A stretch of DNA of 64,000 nt from assembly GCA_934655875.1 (NCBI GenBank), contig CAKUHB010000001.1, positions 186,001 through 250,000 on the forward strand, read 5' to 3'. Of the stretch, positions 16,654 to 25,056 are shown in pieces; the first letter of the stretch is position 1, and each line of letters opens with the position of its first letter. The notes beneath the pieces are model-generated. The model saw only the letters and a program-made list of their open reading frames with translations, did not search any database and was not told the origin of the DNA. The DNA comes from an uncultured Oscillospiraceae bacterium. Its GTDB lineage: Bacteria; Bacillota; Clostridia; Oscillospirales; Oscillospiraceae. The translations under genes were made by a program, and so were the position numbers.

Positions 16654-18150
16654 TTATCCCGGCTGCGCGGTGGTGCCGCGAAGCGGGTTTTTCGTTGCGG
16701 GAGAATCGGCGGAGCCGGGCTGGTACCATTTGTTCTGGCCGAAGATGAGAACCGGCGTGCCGTCGTCGATGTTGTTGAAAATTTTGGCCATAGCGGCTTC
16801 CGGGATGTTGATGCAGCCGTGGGAGCCGTTATAAATATACTGGTCGCCGCCGAAGACGCTGCGCCACGACGCGTCGTGCAGGCCGATGACGTCGCCGATG
16901 ACGCTGACCCAGTATTTGACGAAGACCTCATAGTCCGCGCCCGTCAGCGTGCAGTTCGTCTGTCGGTTATGCGCTTCATACAGACCGGTCGGCGTATGCC
17001 ACTGGCCGACCTTGCCGCTGACAATGTTGGTGTTGACAATGACCGTGCCATTTTTGAAGAACGTCAGCTGCTGATTGTCCAGATCGACCTCCACATATGT
17101 ATTGGACAAGCCGAACGGCGCACCGTAGCGGTAGCAGGCCAGCTCCGCCGTCAGCTCGCAGGATTCCATGGACAAGATTGCCTGTAGGAGCTGCTTGGTG
17201 ACGGCCTGCTCGTCAATGCGGTAGTCGCACCTGATAAAATCGATGGTCGTCATGCCCTTGACGTAGGAATCGAACCGGTAGCCGGTGTCGTAGCTCCCAT
17301 AACGTGAAGCCCAGCCGGCGACAAGCGCCTGCACCTCGTCCGTCTGCACGGCCATGCGGCCGGTGCGATCCGGGCGGACAAACGATTGCAGCGCTTCGCC
17401 GGAGACAAGCTCTGTGCCGGATTCAAAATTGACCCGGAGCTCCATATCCCCGCTGGCTGCACGCCACGCGGCGGCGTCCAGCGTCAGCTGCCCGTCCTGT
17501 AGCCGGACAGGGCTCTCCCGGAACGACGCTTCCAGCGCTTTGGCCGCTTCAGGCTCGACCGATCCGCGCTTCGTCAGACTCTGTAGGAGCGTCTCCTCGC
17601 CGTCTGCACACTCGGATTGCAGAGCGAGCCACGTCATGAGCGCCAGATCGCCGCGCGTGAACGTTCCGCCGAACAGGCTGTCCAGATAAAAGCCGTGCGC
17701 GGCGGCAAAGGCCGTTGTTTCCGTCCAGTCAAAGTCCACGCCGTCCTGATAGCCGAGCGCGCGCAGCAGGAACAGCGCATAATCCCCTGCCCGGCACGGC
17801 AGGTTCACGCCATACTGCGACTCGCTCATGCCCTTGACCAGCCCGCAGCTGTACAGCCACGCCAGATACGGCGCGGCCCAGTTATTCCCGTCCTCAAACG
17901 GCTGGGTAAGCGTGCCGCTTTCATAGAGCGCGTGCGCTTCCTCCTCCGCGCCGTACAGCCGCACAAGCATGACGGCAGCTTCGCTGCGCTTCGGCGCACG
18001 GGACAGCTCCAGTCCGGCGTCGGTGCCGCGGAACATTGAGATCTCAGACAACTCCTCCGCGGCAGACTGCGGCGAGAGCGCAGCTGCCGGCAGGCAGAAC
18101 AGCAGGCACAGGGCAAGGATCAGAAGAACAGAGCGGGACAGTCGGTTCAT
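16654..18150 (-). CDS. Secreted L,D-transpeptidase (YkuD) with peptidoglycan-binding domain
   Basis: This 498-residue exported enzyme forms 3-3 peptidoglycan cross-links or attaches proteins to the wall. An N-terminal signal peptide (residues 1-25, cut near PAAALS) is followed by about 150 residues that look like degenerate SLH-type repeats. Then comes a PG_binding_4-like module (about 200-330), and the catalytic YkuD domain with GLHDASW and SHGCINIP, active Cys446. The start is placed at ATG 18150 with AAGGAG upstream; the upstream in-frame extension has no ribosome site. Confidence 0.88.
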   Translation of the reverse strand: MNRLSRSVLLILALCLLFCLPAAALSPQSAAEELSEISMFRGTDAGLELSRAPKRSEAAVMLVRLYGAEEEAHALYESGTLTQPFEDGNNWAAPYLAWLYSCGLVKGMSESQYGVNLPCRAGDYALFLLRALGYQDGVDFDWTETTAFAAAHGFYLDSLFGGTFTRGDLALMTWLALQSECADGEETLLQSLTKRGSVEPEAAKALEASFRESPVRLQDGQLTLDAAAWRAASGDMELRVNFESGTELVSGEALQSFVRPDRTGRMAVQTDEVQALVAGWASRYGSYDTGYRFDSYVKGMTTIDFIRCDYRIDEQAVTKQLLQAILSMESCELTAELACYRYGAPFGLSNTYVEVDLDNQQLTFFKNGTVIVNTNIVSGKVGQWHTPTGLYEAHNRQTNCTLTGADYEVFVKYWVSVIGDVIGLHDASWRSVFGGDQYIYNGSHGCINIPEAAMAKIFNNIDDGTPVLIFGQNKWYQPGSADSPATKNPLRGTTAQPG

Positions 18151-18178
18151 GGCAGGCTCCTTACAGGTTATTTTTTTT

Positions 18179-18207
18179 ATTATACCAGGCCGCGCGGACG
18201 CAGACAA
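18179..18207 (-). promoter_or_regulatory. Promoter of the L,D-transpeptidase gene
   Basis: Minus-strand TTGTCT (18202-18207) and TATAAT (18179-18184) with a 17-base spacer lie just behind the MATE gene, immediately before the transpeptidase. Confidence 0.55.
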
Positions 18208-18210
18208 GCG

Positions 18211-19584
18211 TTATGCCGTCTGGCCGGTACGGAATTTTTTGACAAGCTTCCGGTCATAGTGGAACCAGCAGATCATGATGGCGATGCCGGTCAGCGCCCA
18301 CGTGATCGGGTAGACGACCATCAGCACGCGGTAATCCGGCCAGCGCGGGCAGACCGTAAACACCCAGATCAGACGCAGCACGCACGTGCCCATCACCGTC
18401 AGCAGTGCCGGCGCGAGCGAATGCCCGATGCCGCGCAGCGCAGCGCCGCCGATCTCGTACAGCGGCACCAGAAAATAAAACGGCAGCAGCGTGCACATCC
18501 GGAGATAGGCGTACTCCGCGACGGCGGGATCGGCGGTAAAGAACCGGACGAACAGCCCCCGGCCAAAGACGAACGCCAGCCCCATCACTTCCGCGCAGGC
18601 GAGCGACAAAAGAAGCGTATCCCGGAAGATCTTCCGGCAGCGGTCATACTGGCCGGCGCCGAAATTCTGGCTGCAAAAGGTAACGGCGGCCTGCCCGAAG
18701 GCGACGACGGGGAAATAGGAGAAAAATTCATAGTTGAGCGCCGCGGCGGAGCCTGCAACGGCGTCCGTGCCGAACGAGTTGAGCGTCGACTGGATGCAGA
18801 CGTTGGAGAAGGTGAAGACCGTGCTCTGAAGCCCCGCGGGCAGGCCGATGGCGAGCATCCTGCCAAGCAGCTCCCGGTCGAACCGCAGCTCGCGCAGCGA
18901 AAGATGGATAGAACTCTTTTCCCGGCAGAGCATCCACACGACCACAATGCAGCTGACCACATTGGAAAGAACCGTCGCAATGGCAACGCCGTCCACGTTC
19001 ATCCCGCACACAGCGACGAGGAACACGTTGAGTCCCGCGTTCAGAACGCCGGAGATCGTCAGGCAGATGAGCGGCCGGTTCGTATCGCCGATGCTGCGGA
19101 GGATGGCTGCCCCGAAATTATAGACCATGATAAACGGCATGCCGATAAAGTAGATCGAGAGGTACAGAACGGCCTTGTCCAGCACGCTGTCCGGCGTCTG
19201 GATCAGCTCCAGGATCGGCCGCGCGGTCACAAGCCCCACGCCCATCATCAGAAAGCCGCTGACCAGTGCGACCAGCATGGCCGTGTGGACAGCCGCGTGG
19301 ACACGCTCATCCGCGCGCTGGCCAAGATAGGTGGCGATGACGACATTCGCGCCGACGGAGATGCCGAGAAACAGATTGAGGAACATATTGACAACGGCGG
19401 ACGTGCAGCCGACGGCCGCCTGATCCTCGCTGGCGGCAAACTGGCCGAGAACGGCGATATCCACGGCGTTGAACAGCTGCTGCAAAATGCTGCTGAGCGC
19501 CAGCGGCAGGGCAAACAGCACGAGCTTGCCCAGAAGCCCGCCGTGCAGCATGTCGATCTGATTGCTTTTGATGGGTGATCGCAT
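18211..19584 (-). CDS. MATE family efflux transporter
   Basis: This 457-residue membrane protein has about twelve predicted helices in the multidrug and toxic compound extrusion fold (NorM/DinF group). It exports organic cations or metabolites against Na+ or H+. Family features include the PLALSSILQQLFNAVD helix 1 sequence and a second-half repeat (IGLPAGLQSTVFTFSN). The start is placed at ATG 19584, with GGAAAGGA upstream. Substrate is unknown. Confidence 0.9.
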   Translation of the reverse strand: MRSPIKSNQIDMLHGGLLGKLVLFALPLALSSILQQLFNAVDIAVLGQFAASEDQAAVGCTSAVVNMFLNLFLGISVGANVVIATYLGQRADERVHAAVHTAMLVALVSGFLMMGVGLVTARPILELIQTPDSVLDKAVLYLSIYFIGMPFIMVYNFGAAILRSIGDTNRPLICLTISGVLNAGLNVFLVAVCGMNVDGVAIATVLSNVVSCIVVVWMLCREKSSIHLSLRELRFDRELLGRMLAIGLPAGLQSTVFTFSNVCIQSTLNSFGTDAVAGSAAALNYEFFSYFPVVAFGQAAVTFCSQNFGAGQYDRCRKIFRDTLLLSLACAEVMGLAFVFGRGLFVRFFTADPAVAEYAYLRMCTLLPFYFLVPLYEIGGAALRGIGHSLAPALLTVMGTCVLRLIWVFTVCPRWPDYRVLMVVYPITWALTGIAIMICWFHYDRKLVKKFRTGQTA

Positions 19585-19684
19585 GGCAAAGATCCTTTCC
19601 GATTCCAAAAATTGCGCGACTATCATACGCCGACACGGCTGCGATTGCAAGGGGGCAGGAAAGAGAATCTGCGGGCCGGAGGAC

Positions 19685-19713
19685 TTGTTTCTTTGCAGCG
19701 AATTTGATAAAAT
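19685..19713 (+). promoter_or_regulatory. Promoter of the orphan ABC ATPase
   Basis: TTGTTT (19685-19690) and TAAAAT (19708-19713) are spaced by 17 bases, about 33 bases before the ATPase start. Confidence 0.55.
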
Positions 19714-19745
19714 ATAAAGAATTTGAGAAAAAGAGGTTCGTTTTT

Positions 19746-20516
19746 ATGGATGCAGTTTCGCTGCGGCATGTGAATAAATCCTATACGTCCTACACGACCG
19801 AGGTCGTCCTTTCCGGGCAGGCGCGCGAGAGCCGCACGCGGCAGGTGCTGCGGGATCTGTCCGTGACGTTCCCGGTTGGGGAGCTGAGCGTGATCGTCGG
19901 GCGCAGCGGGTGCGGAAAAAGTACGCTTCTGAAGCTTCTGGCCGGGCAGGAGCAGCCGGATTCCGGCGAGCTCGTCATGCCGGAGGGCTGGCACAGCGCC
20001 ATGCTCAGTCCGGATCCGTATGTCATCACGTGGACGAACGTGCAGCGGAACGTCGCCATGGCCTGCGGCGTCGGCAAAACGCCGGAGGAGCGGTATGAGC
20101 GGGCGGCGGAGTTCGTCCGGCTTGTCGGGCTGGAGGACTATGCCGATCTGACGCCGATGGAGCTTTCGACCGGCATGAAGCAGCGGCTGGGCCTTGCGCG
20201 CGTGCTGGCCAGTCAGGCGCAGCTGCTTCTTATGGACGAGCCGTTCGCTTCGCTCGATTTTCTGACCCGGGGCGAGCTGCAAGCGCAGCTGCTGCGCGTG
20301 CAGAGCGAGATGCCGCGCACGATCGTCCTCGTCACGCACCAGTTGGAGGAGGCGCTGCTGCTCGGCCAGCGGATCCTCGTCATGCACCCGGACAGCACCA
20401 TCCGCGAATTTGACCTGCGGGATTACGCCTATCCCCGCGACCTCGATCAGCCGCAGATGCAGCAGCTCAAAAAAGAGATCACCGCCGAATGCAGAAAGCT
20501 GTCGGCGATGGAATAA
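19746..20516 (+). CDS. Orphan ABC transporter ATP-binding protein (SsuB/TauB-like)
   Basis: This 256-residue ATPase has Walker A GRSGCGKST (about residues 57-65), signature LSTGMKQRLGLARVLA and Walker B LLLMDEPFASLD followed by VLVTHQLEEALLLG. The signature and the FASLD switch resemble the nitrate/sulfonate/taurine group. No permease or binding protein is encoded nearby, so the partner is elsewhere or the protein has another job. An odd feature is a longer loop before Walker A (about 30 residues: TTEVVLSGQARESRTRQV). The next gene, 52 bases on, encodes a membrane-anchored protein and may share the transcript. Confidence 0.82.
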   Translation: MDAVSLRHVNKSYTSYTTEVVLSGQARESRTRQVLRDLSVTFPVGELSVIVGRSGCGKSTLLKLLAGQEQPDSGELVMPEGWHSAMLSPDPYVITWTNVQRNVAMACGVGKTPEERYERAAEFVRLVGLEDYADLTPMELSTGMKQRLGLARVLASQAQLLLMDEPFASLDFLTRGELQAQLLRVQSEMPRTIVLVTHQLEEALLLGQRILVMHPDSTIREFDLRDYAYPRDLDQPQMQQLKKEITAECRKLSAME

Positions 20517-20568
20517 AGGAAGGAAGTCAGTCGTCAAGCGATCCGGATTTTAAGGAGGTCAATCTGCG

Positions 20569-21162
20569 ATGGAAAGCGATCAGAAAAAGTCGAACGGGAA
20601 GATCAAATGGTGCGTGATCGCGGGCTGTCTTTTGCTCGCGGCAGCTGCGATCCTGATCATCGGGCGGAAGGCCGGAACGGCGGAGCGCGTGGAGGATCCC
20701 GCGCTCGTTTCGCTGGAAGAACCGGTAGTGCAGAAGGAGGACTTTAAAGCAATTGTTGAAAGCAATATCGCCGTACAGGGAACGGTACGTGAATGCGCCT
20801 ATTTCCGCGTGGAAGCGGGCCGCTCTGTCTGCTTTATTGTATCCATGACCGTCGACGTGGACGCCGTCCTGCACGGGGAGGTCGATGCAGCTTCGATCCG
20901 GATCGTCTCCGCCAGCGGCTATACGGATACGGACGTGGGCGATGCGTTCCCGGTGCGGGACGGACTGCTGGACTGTGAACCGGGCACGCAGAGTGTATTC
21001 GTGGTCAGCCGCGTGCCGGAGGATTCCATGTGGGATATCGGCGGAAAAACGATGTCCGCCCATAAGTTTGGCGATTATACCTACCGCCTGCGGTGCAGCC
21101 TGCAGGACAACACACTCGTCACCGGAGATCTGACCTTGAACCTCGACGAAATTGCAGAATAA
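20569..21162 (+). CDS. Membrane-anchored protein of unknown function
   Basis: This 197-residue protein is not assigned to a family. A short Lys-rich N-terminus is followed by one membrane segment (about residues 14-32) and an extracellular domain of about 160 residues, rich in beta-prone segments and with four Cys that could pair. The start has AAGGAGG eight bases upstream, so it is a genuine gene. It follows the orphan ABC ATPase on the same strand; whether they work together is unknown. Confidence 0.7.
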   Translation: MESDQKKSNGKIKWCVIAGCLLLAAAAILIIGRKAGTAERVEDPALVSLEEPVVQKEDFKAIVESNIAVQGTVRECAYFRVEAGRSVCFIVSMTVDVDAVLHGEVDAASIRIVSASGYTDTDVGDAFPVRDGLLDCEPGTQSVFVVSRVPEDSMWDIGGKTMSAHKFGDYTYRLRCSLQDNTLVTGDLTLNLDEIAE

Positions 21163-21165
21163 AAC

Positions 21166-21195
21166 CGCAGCCCCGGCCATCCGGCCGGGGCTGCG
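21166..21195 (+). terminator. Strong GC hairpin after the unknown membrane protein
   Basis: CGCAGCCCCGGCC (21166-21178) pairs perfectly with 21183-21195. There is no T-run after it on the plus strand, so termination efficiency is uncertain. Confidence 0.5.
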
Positions 21196-21200
21196 ACTGT

Positions 21201-21235
21201 AAAAAAACATCTTTGTAGGCATCGTCCCCTACAAA
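21201..21235 (-). terminator. Terminator of the PrsW-like protease gene
   Basis: Minus-strand stem TTTGTAGG/CCTACAAA (21212-21219 with 21228-21235) is followed by GATG and seven T (A-run 21201-21207 on the plus strand). Confidence 0.75.
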
Positions 21236-21286
21236 CAAACCAGAAAGTTTTCAACAAAACGGGCAATGCTGCTTTGTGAATCGGGC

Positions 21287-22018
21287 TTACAGATATTCCG
21301 CGTCGTAGTTGTTGATATACCGGTCGTGCTTGGACTGGCGCTTGACGAGAATGAAGGCGATGAGGAACAAAATTGCGACAAAGCCGACAAACAGCCAGCC
21401 GTAGTGCATGGATTCCATCGTTGCAATAAAGTCATAGCAGCCGTGCAGGAACGCCGGCAGCAGCAGGGCCAGCACGCGGCAGAGCTTCGATGCGCTGCCG
21501 CGTCCCTGCCCGTGCAGGCGCTTGGCAAGACCGTACCAGACGCCCATGAACACGCCGAAGCAGGCATGCCCCGGCACGGCGGTCACGGCGCGCACGAGGG
21601 CGGTGGAGAGACCGTACATGAGAACGTAGCTGATATTCTCCCACAGCGCGAAGCCCAGCGCCACAAAAACCGCGTAGACGACGCCGTCAAACTGGCAGTT
21701 GAACGCGGCGGAGTTCCACGTGCGGCGCTTCAGCAGGAAGTACTTTGCGCCCTCCTCCGAGAAGGCCACGACGCCGAAATACATGATAATATTATACGGA
21801 ACGCTGTCCTCCGGGAAGAACTGCCCCAGAATGGCGCTGCCGAGCCGCTCAAGAATGAGGGCGATGAACGTCGCGGCGATCCCGTATAAGACGAGTGAAA
21901 TGAGCAGCGGCGCCGGTTCCTTTTCCAGCTTGTCAGCGCGATAGACATGCACCAGCAGGAAAATAGCCGGGATCACGGCGGCTGCGATCAGAATGGGATT
22001 CGTGTAAAAAAAGAACAT
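21287..22018 (-). CDS. PrsW family intramembrane metalloprotease
   Basis: This 243-residue protein has about seven membrane helices. The PrsW signature is present: FSEEGAKYFLLK (EExxK type) in the middle and HACFGVFMGVWYG plus LPAFLHGCYDF later, supplying the histidines of the proposed zinc site. PrsW of Bacillus cleaves an anti-sigma factor; the substrate here is unknown. The start is placed at ATG 22018 with AAAGGAGA upstream; a longer frame has no ribosome site. Single gene. Confidence 0.85.
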   Translation of the reverse strand: MFFFYTNPILIAAAVIPAIFLLVHVYRADKLEKEPAPLLISLVLYGIAATFIALILERLGSAILGQFFPEDSVPYNIIMYFGVVAFSEEGAKYFLLKRRTWNSAAFNCQFDGVVYAVFVALGFALWENISYVLMYGLSTALVRAVTAVPGHACFGVFMGVWYGLAKRLHGQGRGSASKLCRVLALLLPAFLHGCYDFIATMESMHYGWLFVGFVAILFLIAFILVKRQSKHDRYINNYDAEYL

Positions 22019-22089
22019 GCGCAGGTTCTCCTTTATGGTTCTGTGGATATTTAAGCATGGATCCGGAAAAAAGTCAACCAAGACCGCAC

Positions 22090-22118
22090 TTGCCGCCGTG
22101 GGGCGGGCGTGCTATACT
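22090..22118 (+). promoter_or_regulatory. Promoter of the thrE operon
   Basis: TTGCCG (22090-22095) and TATACT (22113-22118) are spaced by 17 bases with TGC before the -10, about 35 bases before the GTG start. Confidence 0.65.
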
Positions 22119-22152
22119 AGGGTGGATCTGAAAAAACCCAGGAGGTACACAC

Positions 22153-22908
22153 GTGCAGGATACCGAACTGATGCTCCATACGCTTCTGGAGCTGGGCGAG
22201 AGCATGCTCGCCGACGGCGCGGAGGTCCGCCGGGTCGAGCAGACGCTCACGCGCATGGGCATGGCCTATGGCGCGGTGCGCATGGATGTATTCGTCATCA
22301 CCTCCAGCATCGTTCTGACCATGTGCTTCGCGGACGAGACCGCTGTCACACAGACGCGGCGGATCGAAAAGTCCACGGTAACAGACTTCGGCAAGCTGGA
22401 AGCCATCAACGCCATCAGCCGCAGCTACTGCGAAAAGCCGTTCCCGGTGCAGGAGCTCGCAGACCGGCTGCATCTGGCCAAAAGCTGCCGCCCGGCCCGG
22501 TGGCGGCTGTTTGTGGGCAGCAGTCTTGCCAGCGGCGCGCTGGCGATCTTTTTCGGCGGCTCTCTCTGGGACGGGCTGAGCGCGGCGATCTTTTCGCTGG
22601 CCATCTGCCTGTTGCAGCTGTATCTGCCGCTGCTGTGCAAAAATAAAGTATTGTTCAACTTCCTGTCCGCGTTCAGCGTAGGCGCTGCGATCTGTCTGAC
22701 GTGTCTGGGCTTGCCTGCGCTGCACAGCGACAAGGTGATGATCGGCGTCATCATGCTGCTGGTGCCGGGCGTGGCGTTTACGAACGCGGTCAAGGATATT
22801 TTCATCGGCGATACCATTTCCGGCGTGATGCGCCTGACCGAAGCCGTTTTGTGGGCAGCGGCACTGGCGCTGGGCTTCGCGCTGGCCGGAAGTCTGGTGG
22901 GAGGATAA
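22153..22908 (+). CDS. Threonine/serine exporter, N-terminal half (ThrE type)
   Basis: This 251-residue protein holds the ThrE N-terminal domain (PF06738 type): an amphipathic cytosolic part with the hallmark GAEVRRVEQTLTRMG, then membrane helices, ending in MLLVPGVAFTNAVKDIFIGDT. It exports threonine/serine or related small metabolites. Translation starts at GTG 22153, nine bases after GGAGG. The complementary half is the next gene, two bases downstream. Confidence 0.88.
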   Translation: MQDTELMLHTLLELGESMLADGAEVRRVEQTLTRMGMAYGAVRMDVFVITSSIVLTMCFADETAVTQTRRIEKSTVTDFGKLEAINAISRSYCEKPFPVQELADRLHLAKSCRPARWRLFVGSSLASGALAIFFGGSLWDGLSAAIFSLAICLLQLYLPLLCKNKVLFNFLSAFSVGAAICLTCLGLPALHSDKVMIGVIMLLVPGVAFTNAVKDIFIGDTISGVMRLTEAVLWAAALALGFALAGSLVGG

Positions 22909-22910
22909 AA

Positions 22911-23366
22911 ATGCAGATCTGGGTCGAACTTCTGACGGCGCTGCTCGGTTCTGCGGGCTTCGCACTCTTTTATAACGTGCGCAAGCAGCTGCTTGCGCTG
23001 GCCGCGCTCGGCGGCGCGCTTTGCTGGGGCGTATATCTTTTGACCGGTCAGGTAACGCAGTCGGTGTTTTTGCAGTCGTTTGCGGCCAGCGCGGCCACCG
23101 CGGTCTGGGCAGAGATCCTTGCGCGGGTCAAAAAGACACCGGCGCAGCAATACCTGATCGTCGGGCTGATCCCGCTCATCCCCGGCGGGACGCTGTACTA
23201 TGCGATGGACGCGCTCATCACGCAGAACTGGCTGATGGCGGAGGTCTATGGCGGACGGACGGCGTCGTTCGTGCTGGGGATCGCGGCGGGCGTCAGCGTC
23301 ACGTCGAGTCTTCTGGAAATGCTGCGCAACGCGGCAAAGCGCCTGCAAGGCACGCGTGACAGATAA
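22911..23366 (+). CDS. Threonine/serine exporter, C-terminal half (ThrE2 type)
   Basis: This 151-residue, four- or five-helix protein matches the ThrE_2 (PF12821) domain, with the LIPLIPGGTLYYAMDAL core. It is the obligate partner of the preceding gene; in actinobacterial ThrE the two are fused. Start ATG 22911 follows GGGAGGATAAAA. Confidence 0.88.
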   Translation: MQIWVELLTALLGSAGFALFYNVRKQLLALAALGGALCWGVYLLTGQVTQSVFLQSFAASAATAVWAEILARVKKTPAQQYLIVGLIPLIPGGTLYYAMDALITQNWLMAEVYGGRTASFVLGIAAGVSVTSSLLEMLRNAAKRLQGTRDR

Positions 23367-23379
23367 GGAGGAGCTTACG

Positions 23380-23997
23380 ATGGAAAACCGCTGCCTGATC
23401 GTATCCGGCGGAGAACCGGGGCCGGCACCGGCGCGAAGAGACGGAGATTTTGTGATTGCCTGTGACCGGGGCTATGCGTATTGTGAGCAGCTCGGGCTGA
23501 CGCCTGATCTGTTTGTCGGGGATTTTGATTCCTTCTCCGGCCCCATCGCGCCGGGCGTCACGCTGGAGCGTCTGATCCCCGAAAAGGACGACACGGATAC
23601 CGGCCACGCCATCGGCTGCGCGCTGGCGCGGGGCTATCGGGAGCTGGTTCTGCTGTGCGCGCTGGGCGGACGGCTGGATCACACGATGGCAAACCTCCAG
23701 AACGCCGCAGGCGCCGCCGCGCGCGGTGCAAAGGTGACGATTCTGGGCCAGGACACGGAGATCACGTTTTTGACCCGCGGCACGCTCCGGCTGGCAAAGC
23801 GCCCCTGCTGGGCGCTGTCCGTGTTTTCGCTGTCGGACGCCTGCACCGGCGTATGCCTGCGCGGCGTCAAATACAAGCTTGAGAACGTCACGCTCACCAA
23901 CCGTTTTCCCCTTGGCGTCAGCAATGAATTTGAAGCCCCGGAGGCCGAGATCCAGCTCGCAGAGGGGATCATGATGATCGTACAGGCGAAAAAGTAA
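23380..23997 (+). CDS. Thiamine pyrophosphokinase
   Basis: This 205-residue enzyme transfers pyrophosphate from ATP to thiamine to make thiamine diphosphate. Motifs: CDRGYAYCEQLG, GDFDSF (metal/ATP), KDDTDTGHAIGCAL and LGGRLDHTMANL, all typical of the ThiN/TPK family. It sits 13 bases after the exporter genes with AAGGAGG before the start. The operonic link to ThrE is probably not functional. Confidence 0.92.
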   Translation: MENRCLIVSGGEPGPAPARRDGDFVIACDRGYAYCEQLGLTPDLFVGDFDSFSGPIAPGVTLERLIPEKDDTDTGHAIGCALARGYRELVLLCALGGRLDHTMANLQNAAGAAARGAKVTILGQDTEITFLTRGTLRLAKRPCWALSVFSLSDACTGVCLRGVKYKLENVTLTNRFPLGVSNEFEAPEAEIQLAEGIMMIVQAKK

Positions 23998-23999
23998 CA

Positions 24000-24027
24000 A
24001 ACGCCGGGATCCGCGGATCCCGGCGTT
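24000..24027. terminator. Bidirectional terminator
   Basis: A perfect 28-base palindrome (AACGCCGGGATCCG and its complement) lies directly after the thiamine pyrophosphokinase stop, followed by TTCTGCGTT, between converging genes. Confidence 0.8.
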
Positions 24028-24033
24028 TCTGCG

Positions 24034-25029
24034 TTATTGTAAGCCTTCCAGAACGCCTGCGGCTCTGTCCGGGTAATCGGTGATCAGGGCGTCGGCGCCG
24101 ATGCTGGCGAGGTAGGCCATGTCCTTCTCGGAATTGACCGTCCAATACTGGATGGCAAGATCGTTGGCGTGGGCGAAGTTGATGACGGTCGCGGTGCCCA
24201 GATTGATGCCGAAGCTCGATTCCGCGTCGCCGAACGGCAGCTGGAGCACGTCATAGGAGCAGGTGAAATTCTGCTTGCCCGTCAGCGCGGCAAAATAGAA
24301 CTGCACGACCTCTTCCGGGCTGGCGCTGCGGTGCATATCCGGGTAGTTTGCCGTGATGTAGTCTGCCACCTCATCCCGGAAGCTGCCGACGATGACCCGG
24401 TCAAGGAGGTTCCGCGCGGCAAGCGTCGCGTACAGCTGATCCGCCGCGGCCAGACCGACCGCGCCGCCGTCCTTGATCTCGATGATGTAATGATAGTCTC
24501 CGGCGGCAGTCAGATAGTCCAGCACCTCGTCCAGAGACAGAATCCGCAGCTCGTCCGGCACATCGTCGCCGTGGATATCTGCATACGGCATCTCGCCCGC
24601 GTCGCTGACAAACTGCGCCGCCATGTTCAGCTGCTTCAGCTCTTCCAGCGTCTTATCCCGAACCAGTACGCCTTCCGCGCCGAACACGGTGGCCGCGTCC
24701 GACACGCGGTCGAGCGTGGAGTCATGCGACAGCACCAGAACGTCGTCCGCCGTCATGTGAAGGTCAAATTCAAAATAATCCACCTGAAACTCCGCATTTT
24801 CCGCGCAGCCGCGGAACGCGGCCAGCGTCTCCTCCGGGAAATCGCCCGCGCCGCTGCGGTGCGCCGAGATCGCAGTCTCTCCAGTGATGAACGGATTGGT
24901 GGTCTCGTACTGCTTCCGGTTTTTGGGGTCTGACCGATGGAAAAACTGCGCAGCTCCAAGGAGCGCGATCACAATGACGATGCAGAGCAGCACAAGAAGG
25001 ATCCGGCCGATGGTTTTCTTTGTCTTCAC
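24034..25029 (-). CDS. Glycerophosphodiester phosphodiesterase family protein, membrane-anchored
   Basis: This 331-residue protein has an N-terminal membrane helix (residues 8-28) and an external GDPD barrel. Active-site features: ISAHRSGAGDFPEETLAAF, the metal ligands in YFEFDLHMTADDVLVLSHD, IIEIKDGG and, near the end, WTVNSEKDM. It hydrolyses glycerophosphodiesters to glycerol 3-phosphate and alcohols, probably for lipid or teichoic acid turnover. It starts at GTG 25029, with AGGAG upstream. Confidence 0.9.
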   Translation of the reverse strand: MKTKKTIGRILLVLLCIVIVIALLGAAQFFHRSDPKNRKQYETTNPFITGETAISAHRSGAGDFPEETLAAFRGCAENAEFQVDYFEFDLHMTADDVLVLSHDSTLDRVSDAATVFGAEGVLVRDKTLEELKQLNMAAQFVSDAGEMPYADIHGDDVPDELRILSLDEVLDYLTAAGDYHYIIEIKDGGAVGLAAADQLYATLAARNLLDRVIVGSFRDEVADYITANYPDMHRSASPEEVVQFYFAALTGKQNFTCSYDVLQLPFGDAESSFGINLGTATVINFAHANDLAIQYWTVNSEKDMAYLASIGADALITDYPDRAAGVLEGLQ

Positions 25030-25056
25030 GGTACTTTCTCCTGACTGATATGGGAT

